Source: Actinomycetota bacterium (lineage in GTDB: Bacteria > Actinomycetota > Acidimicrobiia > Acidimicrobiales > Ilumatobacteraceae). From it: 5,333 nucleotides of DNA. The stretch spans positions 1-5,333 of the forward strand of contig SXWG01000068.1 in assembly GCA_005789925.1 (NCBI GenBank), in the 5' to 3' direction. The translations under genes were made by a program, and so were the position numbers. Each line of letters begins with the position of its first letter. The first letter of the stretch is position 1. Under the pieces are notes generated by a model, which was not told the DNA's origin, did no database searches, and saw only the letters and a program-made list of their open reading frames with translations. Positions 1 to 5,333 of the stretch are shown here, in pieces.

Positions 1-816
1 CCGCTCGCCAAGTGGGGCGACAAGGAATGGATTGAATTCGGAATCGAAGGTCGTCGTTGGCAGTTGTCGCAGTTCCTCCACGGCGAACAAGGTGCACTGT
101 TGTGCACCGCAAAAATCACCGAGACCGTGCCGTGGTACGACGCAAAGTTGTATGCAAGCACGCAAGTGGTCGACGAGGCCCGCCACGTCGAGGTCTTCGC
201 CCGGTACCTCGAAGAGAAGATGGGTGGCGAGTACCAGATCAACGCGCATCTGCGTCTGTTGCTCGACGACATCATCAACGACAGCCGGTGGGACATGACG
301 TATCTCGGCATGCAGATCATGGTCGAGGGTTTGGCGCTCGCAGCTTTCGGGTTCCTGCACCACCTCACCAACGAGCCACTTCTTCGTCAGCTGTTGCGTT
401 ACGTCATGAGTGACGAGGCGCGTCACGTCGCATTCGGCGTGTTGAGCCTGCAAGAGGCGTACACCCAGATGTCCGATGCCGAGATCAAAGAGCGTCAAGA
501 ATTTGCGTTCGAGGCGAGTGTTCGCATGCGCGACCGTTTCCTTCAACAGGAAGTGTGGGACCGCATGGGAATCGACACCCGTGTGATGGCGCCACTCATT
601 CTCCACGATCCGCAGCGCCAGCTGTTCCAGCAAATGCTGTTCTCAAAAATCGTGCCGAACTGCAAGAAGTTGGGTCTCTTGGACCGCAATGACAAGTGGT
701 TGCGTCGTCGTTTCGAGGAACTTGGTGTCATTCAGTTCGAGGATTGGGTGGATACGGGCGAGGAGTACGACAACTTCGAGCTTGGTAAGGATCTCGACCC
801 CGCTGCCGGAGCCTGA
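1..816 (+). CDS. Ferritin-like / R2-like diiron carboxylate protein, 5' end missing
   Basis: The reading frame is open from base 1 to the TGA at 814-816, leaving 271 visible residues; the true start lies left of the window, and a TTG at position 64 is internal, not a credible start. Numbering from base 1, two half-sites of a four-helix diiron carboxylate fold are seen: E29 (in HGEQGA) with E59xxH62 (in VDEARHVE), and E109 (in MVEGLA) with E139xxH142 (in SDEARHVA). The 30-residue spacing from E29 to E59 agrees with R2 ribonucleotide reductase and bacterial multicomponent monooxygenases. The residue four after the first His, the radical Tyr position of class Ia R2, is F66. The C-terminus is acidic. 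The family could be an oxygenase, oxidase, R2-like ligand-binding oxidase or AurF-type N-oxygenase; the sequence does not decide, so no symbol is given. The fold and dinuclear metal site are well supported, the substrate is unknown. A hairpin 7 nt downstream separates it from dapA. Confidence 0.85.
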   Translation, partial: PLAKWGDKEWIEFGIEGRRWQLSQFLHGEQGALLCTAKITETVPWYDAKLYASTQVVDEARHVEVFARYLEEKMGGEYQINAHLRLLLDDIINDSRWDMTYLGMQIMVEGLALAAFGFLHHLTNEPLLRQLLRYVMSDEARHVAFGVLSLQEAYTQMSDAEIKERQEFAFEASVRMRDRFLQQEVWDRMGIDTRVMAPLILHDPQRQLFQQMLFSKIVPNCKKLGLLDRNDKWLRRRFEELGVIQFEDWVDTGEEYDNFELGKDLDPAAGA

Positions 817-822
817 GTACCT

Positions 823-846
823 GTCCTTGCTCAATCGAGCAGGGAC
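823..846 (+). terminator. Hairpin after the diiron protein gene, probable terminator
   Basis: The arms GTCCTTGCTC (823-832) and GAGCAGGGAC (837-846) pair over 10 bp with one T-G wobble and enclose an AATC tetraloop. It begins 7 nt after the TGA of the upstream gene. No T-run follows, so it is not a classical intrinsic terminator; U-poor terminators have been proposed in actinobacteria. It could alternatively be an mRNA 3'-end stabiliser or part of the dapA leader region. Confidence 0.55.
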
Positions 847-863
847 CAACACGGCCTAGTCAC

Positions 864-869
864 TACGAT
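864..869 (+). promoter_or_regulatory. Candidate -10 box of the dapA-rnj promoter
   Basis: TACGAT fits the TANNNT consensus of housekeeping sigma factor -10 elements. It ends 10 nt before the dapA ATG, so transcription would start within a few bases of the start codon and give a leaderless or nearly leaderless mRNA. No convincing TTGACA-like -35 element lies 16-18 nt upstream, where the preceding hairpin ends. A short AGGG at 874-877 is the only Shine-Dalgarno-like sequence, and its 2-nt gap to the ATG is too short for a typical site. Confidence 0.4.
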
Positions 870-879
870 TCACAGGGTC

Positions 880-1779
880 ATGGCACTTTTCGGCGACGTC
901 CTCACCGCGATGATCACTCCGTTCCGGAGTGATGGTTCGCTCAATGTCGATGAAGCAATGCGTTTGGCACGTTGGTTGCAAGAGAACGGCAACGATGGTC
1001 TCGTCGTGTCGGGAACGACCGGAGAGTCCTCGACGCTCACCGATGACGAGAAGTTGACCTTGTGGGAAGCGGTGGCGTCGGCCGTCACCATTCCGGTTGT
1101 GGCCGGAACGGGCTCGAACGACACTGCTCACTCCGTGCATCTCACGAAGAAAGTCTCACAACTAGGTGTCGCCGGCATCCTCGCTGTGGGCCCGTATTAC
1201 AACCGTCCATCACAAGGTGGTATCGCGGCTCATCTGCGTGCAATGGCAGAGGCAACGACACTGCCCGTGGTGGTGTACGACATTCCAGTTCGCACCGGTC
1301 GCAAGATCTCGACCGCGACGTTGCTCGACCTCGCCCACAACGTGAAGAACGTACGAGCGGTGAAAGATGCAGCAGGTAACCCTGCTGAGACCGCCAATCT
1401 CATGGCGAAGGCACCGGCTGGGTTCGAGTTGTACAGCGGCGACGACGGATTAACTCTTGCATTCTTGGCGTATGGCGGAAGCGGCGTCATCGGAGTCGCG
1501 ACGCACTGGTCGGGTAACGACCACAAAGAAATGATCAGTGCATTCAAATCTGGAGATGTCGAGCGTGCGCGTCGAGTGAATGACCGGCTGCTCGAGAGTT
1601 ATGCATTCGAGACCGGCGATGAGGCTCCGAATCCGATACCGACCAAGGTGATGATGAGCCTCCTTGGCTTCAATGTCGGCGATGCCCGTCTGCCGATGGG
1701 CCCCGCTCCGCAGTTCGTGCACGATCGAGCAGTCACAGTGTTGACGAACTTGAATGCTGCACGTGCCACGGGCAAGTAA
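880..1779 (+). CDS. dapA: 4-hydroxy-tetrahydrodipicolinate synthase
   Basis: Cytosolic class I aldolase that condenses pyruvate with L-aspartate-4-semialdehyde, the first committed step of the diaminopimelate/lysine pathway. The 299 residues match the usual length of about 290-300 and form one (beta/alpha)8 barrel. Visible key residues are T46-T47 in GTTGES, Y107 in GPYYNRPSQ, Y133 in VVYDIP, R138 in VRTG, and the Schiff-base lysine K162 in AVKDAAGN, corresponding to E. coli T44, T45, Y107, Y133, R138 and K161. Of the E. coli lysine-inhibition site, H53 and H56 are replaced by D55 and K58, and E84 by H84, which suggests weak or no feedback inhibition by lysine; that is inference. The ATG at 880 is preferred because MALFGDVLTAMITPF is the normal family N-terminus and a -10-like box lies just upstream. 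rnj begins 7 nt after the stop, so the two are probably one operon. Confidence 0.97.
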   Translation: MALFGDVLTAMITPFRSDGSLNVDEAMRLARWLQENGNDGLVVSGTTGESSTLTDDEKLTLWEAVASAVTIPVVAGTGSNDTAHSVHLTKKVSQLGVAGILAVGPYYNRPSQGGIAAHLRAMAEATTLPVVVYDIPVRTGRKISTATLLDLAHNVKNVRAVKDAAGNPAETANLMAKAPAGFELYSGDDGLTLAFLAYGGSGVIGVATHWSGNDHKEMISAFKSGDVERARRVNDRLLESYAFETGDEAPNPIPTKVMMSLLGFNVGDARLPMGPAPQFVHDRAVTVLTNLNAARATGK

Positions 1780-1786
1780 CGACACC

Positions 1787-3457
1787 ATGTCCGACACACG
1801 CCCCTCGGTGCGTTTCTACTTCCTCGGTGGGCTCGGCGAAATCGGTCGTAACTGTCTCGTCGTAGAACAACACGACGAATTGTTGCTCGTCGATTGCGGT
1901 CTCATGTTCCCGTCGCCTGACATGCACGGCATCGACCTGGTACTGCCGGACTTCACATTCCTACGCGAGAATGCTGACCGCATCGTCGGGTGCGTCGCGA
2001 CACACGGACACGAAGACCATGTCGGGGCACTTCAATTCCTGCTGCGAGAGATGTCGTTTCCGATCTACGGCTCTGAAGTTACCCTCGGTCTTGCAGCACA
2101 TCGCATCGAGGAGGCGGGACTGTTGAATCGGACGTCACTCATCACGGTGGCAGACGGTGAGCGACGACTGATCGGCTCTTTCGAAGTCGAATTTCTTCCG
2201 GTCACACACAGCGTGCCCCACGCGCATGCCATCGTATTGCACACTGCCCAGGGAGTGGTGGTGCACTCAGGCGACTTCAAGATCGACCTCACTCCAGTCG
2301 ACGACCGACGTACTGACCTCGCGCGCCTTGGTGCTATCGCATCGAACAATGGGGTGCGCTTGTTGTTGGCCGACAGCACAAATGCTGAAGAGCGGGGACA
2401 TGCGCCGAGCGAGCGTGATGTCGGAGCAGTGCTGCGTCAGGTCATCGCTGAACAGCGCGGGCGGCGCATCATCACCGCAAGTTTCGCGAGCCACATCCAT
2501 CGCGCACAGCAGTTGATTGAGGCCGCAGTCGACAACGGACGTGTCGTCGCGACCTTGGGTCGCTCGATGCAAAAGAACGTCCGCTTGGCTCTCGATCTTG
2601 GTCTCATGGATGTGCCACGAAGCGCCATCATCGACATCGACGAGGCTGCAGATCGAGACCCTGCCAACATGTTGATTCTTGCGACAGGTTCACAGGGTGA
2701 ACCGATGTCGGCACTCGCACTGCTGGCACGCGGAGACAACAAGTGGGTGAAACTGGGGGACAGAGATACGGTCATTCTCTCGAGTACTCCCATTCCTGGA
2801 AACGAGATGAACGTGAGCCGTGTGATCGACGGGCTCTTGCGCGCAGGTGCTCGCGTCGTGCACAGCGGAATCGCCGATGTGCACGCGACTGGTCATGCAC
2901 AAGCCGAAGATTTGAAGACGTATCTGTCAATCGTTCAACCAGAATGGTATGTGCCCATTCACGGTGAATACCGCCATCTCGTCGCAAACGCCGAACTCGG
3001 AGTGACCATGGGTGTGCCACGGCGAAATGTGCTCGTCGTCAGCGACGGTGACGTGCTCGAGCTGAGTGATGACGGTCTCGACTTCACGGGGCGCGTGCCC
3101 GCTGCACATTTGTATGTGGACGGCATCGTCGGCGATGTCGGACAGGGTGTACTGCGCGACCGAAAGGTTCTCGCTGAAGAGGGAGTCGTCGTTGTCATCG
3201 TCACGGTCGACGAAGAAACGAACGAAGTTCTCACCGGTCCCGAAATCATCACGCGTGGCTGGGTGTATGCACCAGAGGCCGACGACCTGCTCGACGAAGC
3301 ATGTGAGCATGTCGCCCAAGCGGTGGAGCGTGCATTGCGCGAGGGAACACGCGACATCGAGACTCTTGAGCGCGAGGTGCGACGAGCAGCAGGGCGTTTT
3401 GTGAACGACCGCACCAAGCGCCGCCCCATGATCGTGCCCGTCGTGATGTCGGCGTAG
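1787..3457 (+). CDS. rnj: Ribonuclease J (metallo-beta-lactamase / beta-CASP)
   Basis: Zinc-dependent RNase with 5'-3' exonuclease and endonuclease activity, acting in mRNA decay and rRNA maturation in the cytosol. From the ATG at 1787 the product is 556 residues, the usual size of bacterial RNase J. The metallo-beta-lactamase part opens with FLGGLGEIGRN (residues 12-22), then H73-G-H75-E-D77-H78, H141 and D163 (HSGDFKID). The beta-CASP part has ADSTNAE (195-201), ASFASHIHR (231-239), ATGSQGEP (299-306), H370 (ATGHAQ) and H392 (PIHGEYRHL). The metal ligands keep the spacing of B. subtilis RNase J1 (H74, H76, D78, H79, H142, D164, H368, H390). One oddity is His145 where related enzymes usually have Asp after HS(I/V)P. 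An in-frame ATG at 1754 would overlap dapA by 26 nt and add eleven non-family residues, so 1787 is preferred. There is no Shine-Dalgarno; the 7-nt gap after dapA suggests termination-reinitiation. Confidence 0.95.
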   Translation: MSDTRPSVRFYFLGGLGEIGRNCLVVEQHDELLLVDCGLMFPSPDMHGIDLVLPDFTFLRENADRIVGCVATHGHEDHVGALQFLLREMSFPIYGSEVTLGLAAHRIEEAGLLNRTSLITVADGERRLIGSFEVEFLPVTHSVPHAHAIVLHTAQGVVVHSGDFKIDLTPVDDRRTDLARLGAIASNNGVRLLLADSTNAEERGHAPSERDVGAVLRQVIAEQRGRRIITASFASHIHRAQQLIEAAVDNGRVVATLGRSMQKNVRLALDLGLMDVPRSAIIDIDEAADRDPANMLILATGSQGEPMSALALLARGDNKWVKLGDRDTVILSSTPIPGNEMNVSRVIDGLLRAGARVVHSGIADVHATGHAQAEDLKTYLSIVQPEWYVPIHGEYRHLVANAELGVTMGVPRRNVLVVSDGDVLELSDDGLDFTGRVPAAHLYVDGIVGDVGQGVLRDRKVLAEEGVVVVIVTVDEETNEVLTGPEIITRGWVYAPEADDLLDEACEHVAQAVERALREGTRDIETLEREVRRAAGRFVNDRTKRRPMIVPVVMSA

Positions 3458-3508
3458 GCCGACTCAATCAGACACGGCGATGTCGGTGTAGGCCGACAAT
3501 CCACCGAC
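3444..3508 (+). terminator. Tandem hairpins at the rnj 3' end, possible terminator or attenuator
   Basis: GTCGGC (3448-3453) pairs perfectly with GCCGAC (3458-3463) around a GTAG loop that contains the rnj stop codon; TGA/TCA flanks at 3444-3446 and 3464-3466 extend the stem past a single bulged T. The second hairpin pairs GTCGGT (3482-3487) with GCCGAC (3492-3497) around the same GTAG loop, and its single base change is absorbed as a wobble pair. A third arm, CACCGAC (3502-3508), is perfectly complementary to GTCGGTG (3482-3488) and competes with the second hairpin. No T-run follows, so termination is plausible but unproven. The position between rnj and a promoter-like site before ftsK favours an operon boundary. 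Confidence 0.5.
3445..3497 (+). repeat. 19-nt direct repeat, two copies, spanning the rnj stop codon
   Basis: GATGTCGGCGTAGGCCGAC at 3445-3463 recurs as GATGTCGGTGTAGGCCGAC at 3479-3497, identical except for one C-to-T change, at a period of 34 nt. The first copy contains the last codons and TAG stop of rnj; the second lies wholly in the intergenic region. Similarity fades just after each copy (CTCAATC versus CAATC), as expected if a 34-nt segment was tandemly duplicated. Each copy contains an inverted repeat. Confidence 0.8.
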
Positions 3509-3523
3509 GACCCCACACCCCAT

Positions 3524-3532
3524 TGGTACGGT
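3524..3532 (+). promoter_or_regulatory. Extended -10 promoter of ftsK, probably leaderless
   Basis: TGGTACGGT consists of a TGn extension followed by TACGGT (3527-3532), a TANNNT-type -10. Seven bases further on is the A of the ftsK ATG at 3539, the expected distance to a transcription start, so the mRNA would begin at the start codon. No -35 element is evident, which fits an extended -10 promoter. GGTGA at 3530-3534 overlaps this box and could instead be a Shine-Dalgarno if transcription starts further upstream. Confidence 0.45.
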
Positions 3533-3538
3533 GAATCC

Positions 3539-5333
3539 ATGGCCGCAAAGGGCTCTTCTTCGTCGCGCACCCCCAAACCCCGCACCTCATCGAAGGCTCG
3601 GGGCGGGAAGTCTGCGGTCAAGACGCCTCCGTCGGGCACCCCTCGCACCAAACCAACCTTGTACGACGAGGAAAGCGACTCACTTGCCCGTAAGGCAATG
3701 CGCGGCCGTGAAGTCGAATTCTGGGGAATCGGGTGCATCGCACTTGGTCTCTTGCTCGCGCTCTCTATCTATATCGGTGTCGCAGGTCCCGTCGGGCGCG
3801 CCATTGACACATCATCTGGCTGGCTACTTGGTCTCGGTCGATTCGCGCTGCCGTTGGTGGCGCTCGGTATCGGTATCGCGATGGTGCGTCACCGCAGCAT
3901 CGAGCACCGCGCTCGTCTCACCTTCGGTTGGATGCTCATCGTCATTGCACTGCTCGGTCTTTTGCATGTCATCAATGGCGCCGACAAGATCGTTGCCGAC
4001 GTCGATGCCATGTCGCAGGCTGGCGGCTGGGTGGGGGCGCTCCTCGCCGAACCACTTCGTTCGACCATCAGTTGGCCGGGTGCCCTCGTCGTGTTGTTCG
4101 CCATCGCAGTCGGTGGGGTACTGCTGGTCACCGACACGACCGTTCCTGAACTCATCGCACTCATCAAGTTGAAAGTGGCTCCGGCTTCCGAGGCCGCCAT
4201 CACGTCAGCGCGCACGTTGGTCTCCGAGCGCGGTGGTCGCGATCTCGATCAGTTGGTCGATGTTCCAGGTGAGCACGTGCCAGGTGAACCGATGCCGGCG
4301 ACGCCTGCACGTCCGTCCGCACCGATCTTCGACGCTGGGGACGACCCTGAACTCGAAGCGACCAAGAAGCCCCGCGCACCTCGCAAAGAACCTGCTACGA
4401 CGGCTGACGAACCTGCACAGCCCCAGTTCCATCAGCCCGCACCATCGTCAACGAAGAAGTCGACACCGGCCCCGTTGCCGCTCGGCCCGGCGGTGCGCAA
4501 CAGTGATTGGTCACTTCCGCCCACCGAACTGTTGTCACGCACCGAAGCCCATGAGGTGAACAAGGCTCGCGTCGCCGAACGAGGGCGCCTCCTCGAAGAG
4601 TCATTGTCGTCACACGGAGTCGACACACGACTCGTCGGCATGACCGTCGGGCCCACAGTCACACGATTCGAGCTTGAGCTCGGTTCCGGAGTCAAGGTCT
4701 CGAAGGTGACGAGTCTCGACCGTGACATCGCATATGCAATGGCAGCCACCGATGTACGCATCTTGGCTCCCATCCCCGGCAAGTCCGCGATTGGTGTCGA
4801 AGTTCCGAATGAGTCTCGCCAGTTGGTGTCGCTCGGTGACCTCATCACGTCGCCCGAGGCTCGCGCTGCAGTGAATCCACTCGATGTCGCGATCGGCAAA
4901 GACATCGCTGGCCGCGCAGTGTTCCTCAATCTTGCGACCACGCCACACTTGCTGATTGCAGGCGCGACGGGTGCCGGAAAGTCGAGCGGACTGAACAGCA
5001 TCATCACCTCGTTGCTCATGCGCACGACGCCCGACCAGGTGCGCCTCATACTCATTGACCCGAAGCAAGTGGAAATGGGTCAGTACGCGCGACTGCCACA
5101 TCTCCTCACCGCGCCCGTAACCAATCCGAAGAAAGCGGCGAACGCGCTCAGTTGGGCTGTGAAAGAGATGGAGCGTCGTTACGACTTGTTGGTCGAAGTC
5201 GGGTTCCGTGACATCGCCGGCTACAACGCGGCGTATGACCGTGGCGAGATGGAGCCACAAGGTGAAGACGACAAGACCTATGAGCGTCTTCCGTACATCG
5301 TGGTGGTTGTCGACGAGCTGAACGACCTCATGA
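3539..5333 (+). CDS. ftsK: DNA translocase FtsK/SpoIIIE, 3' end missing
   Basis: Septum-located ATP-driven DNA pump that clears and helps resolve chromosome ends during division. The frame is open from the ATG at 3539 to the window end, giving 598 codons. In order: a basic Ser/Thr/Pro/Lys-rich cytoplasmic tail (about 1-57); four probable membrane segments (about 61-83, 95-116, 127-145 and 180-198); a proline-, alanine- and charge-rich linker (about 205-335) containing a short VPGEH/VPGEP repeat; the FtsK alpha domain (about 340-450, with GPTVTRFELE and IPGKSAIGVEVPN); and the RecA-like beta domain with Walker A GATGAGKSS (475-483, catalytic K481), IDPKQVEMGQY, TNPKKAANAL and Walker B VVVVDEL (588-594, D592-E593). 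The rest of the motor and the DNA-reading gamma domain lie beyond the edge. The motor motifs make the assignment firm. The ATG at 3539 fits the extended -10 box seven bases upstream. rnj lies 81 nt upstream; separate transcription is likely. Confidence 0.96.
   Translation, partial: MAAKGSSSSRTPKPRTSSKARGGKSAVKTPPSGTPRTKPTLYDEESDSLARKAMRGREVEFWGIGCIALGLLLALSIYIGVAGPVGRAIDTSSGWLLGLGRFALPLVALGIGIAMVRHRSIEHRARLTFGWMLIVIALLGLLHVINGADKIVADVDAMSQAGGWVGALLAEPLRSTISWPGALVVLFAIAVGGVLLVTDTTVPELIALIKLKVAPASEAAITSARTLVSERGGRDLDQLVDVPGEHVPGEPMPATPARPSAPIFDAGDDPELEATKKPRAPRKEPATTADEPAQPQFHQPAPSSTKKSTPAPLPLGPAVRNSDWSLPPTELLSRTEAHEVNKARVAERGRLLEESLSSHGVDTRLVGMTVGPTVTRFELELGSGVKVSKVTSLDRDIAYAMAATDVRILAPIPGKSAIGVEVPNESRQLVSLGDLITSPEARAAVNPLDVAIGKDIAGRAVFLNLATTPHLLIAGATGAGKSSGLNSIITSLLMRTTPDQVRLILIDPKQVEMGQYARLPHLLTAPVTNPKKAANALSWAVKEMERRYDLLVEVGFRDIAGYNAAYDRGEMEPQGEDDKTYERLPYIVVVVDELNDLM

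Noticed and set aside
817..879. Possible lysine riboswitch or other leader RNA before dapA
   Set aside because: The 63-nt gap is far too short for a lysine riboswitch and the -10-like box leaves almost no leader.
1754..1786. Upstream in-frame ATG for rnj at 1754
   Set aside because: It would overlap dapA by 26 nt and add eleven residues not typical of RNase J; the ATG at 1787 gives the usual N-terminus and the expected metal-ligand numbering.
2959..3738. Long minus-strand open frame of 259 codons across the rnj 3' end and the ftsK start
   Set aside because: It lies antisense to two well-supported genes, its product is Ser/Thr/Arg-rich without recognisable motifs, and it is the type of shadow frame expected in GC-rich coding DNA.
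3531..4172. Plus-strand frame starting at GTG 3531, 213 codons
   Set aside because: It overlaps the ftsK N-terminal region in another frame; the product is a scrambled Ser/Arg/Pro-rich sequence, while the ftsK frame gives clear membrane segments and motor motifs.
4432..5260. Two overlapping minus-strand frames of 207 and 216 codons opposite ftsK
   Set aside because: They are antisense to the conserved alpha and motor domains of FtsK, show no domain signatures and overlap each other.
5282..5333. Asn595 after the FtsK Walker B, where Ala is common in other bacteria
   Set aside because: The essential hydrophobic stretch and D592-E593 are intact, and the substitution lies outside the catalytic pair, so it is most likely lineage variation.
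1..5333. Mobile element, CRISPR array, tRNA or novel defence system
   Set aside because: Nearly all bases are accounted for by four core-type genes and two short gaps; no transposase, spaced palindromic repeat array or cloverleaf was seen.

Overview
This is an ordinary core-genome segment of a moderately GC-rich bacterium, most likely an actinomycete (Actinomycetota). The evidence is the gene order dapA - rnj - ftsK, which is close to that of Mycobacterium tuberculosis (thyX-dapA-rnj, with ftsK a few genes on), the actinobacterial style of the proteins, and start sites with weak or no Shine-Dalgarno sequences. Placement in Acidimicrobiia (Ilumatobacter-like) is a guess from the general look of the proteins, not something the window proves.

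All four genes are on the + strand. (1) Positions 1-816 hold the 3' part of a ferritin-like/R2-like diiron carboxylate protein, open at the left edge; both E...ExxH iron-ligand sets are visible. (2) A 63-nt gap (817-879) carries a 10-bp hairpin that probably ends gene 1, then a -10-like box just before dapA. (3) dapA (880-1779) encodes 4-hydroxy-tetrahydrodipicolinate synthase, complete and with all catalytic residues. (4) rnj (1787-3457) encodes RNase J, complete, starting 7 nt after the dapA stop and so probably co-transcribed and translationally coupled. (5) An 81-nt gap (3458-3538), together with the rnj stop, carries a 19-nt direct repeat whose two copies each fold into a hairpin, followed by an extended -10 promoter placed so that ftsK mRNA would be leaderless. 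(6) ftsK (3539 to the right edge) encodes the N-terminal membrane domain, the linker and the start of the motor domain through Walker A and Walker B; it is cut by the window end.

The genes serve unrelated housekeeping roles: DapA supplies diaminopimelate for peptidoglycan and lysine, RNase J processes and decays RNA, and FtsK couples septation to chromosome segregation. I see no mobile element, CRISPR array, tRNA, rRNA or clear novel system. The most interesting items are the duplicated stop-codon hairpin between rnj and ftsK and the unassigned diiron protein upstream of dapA.
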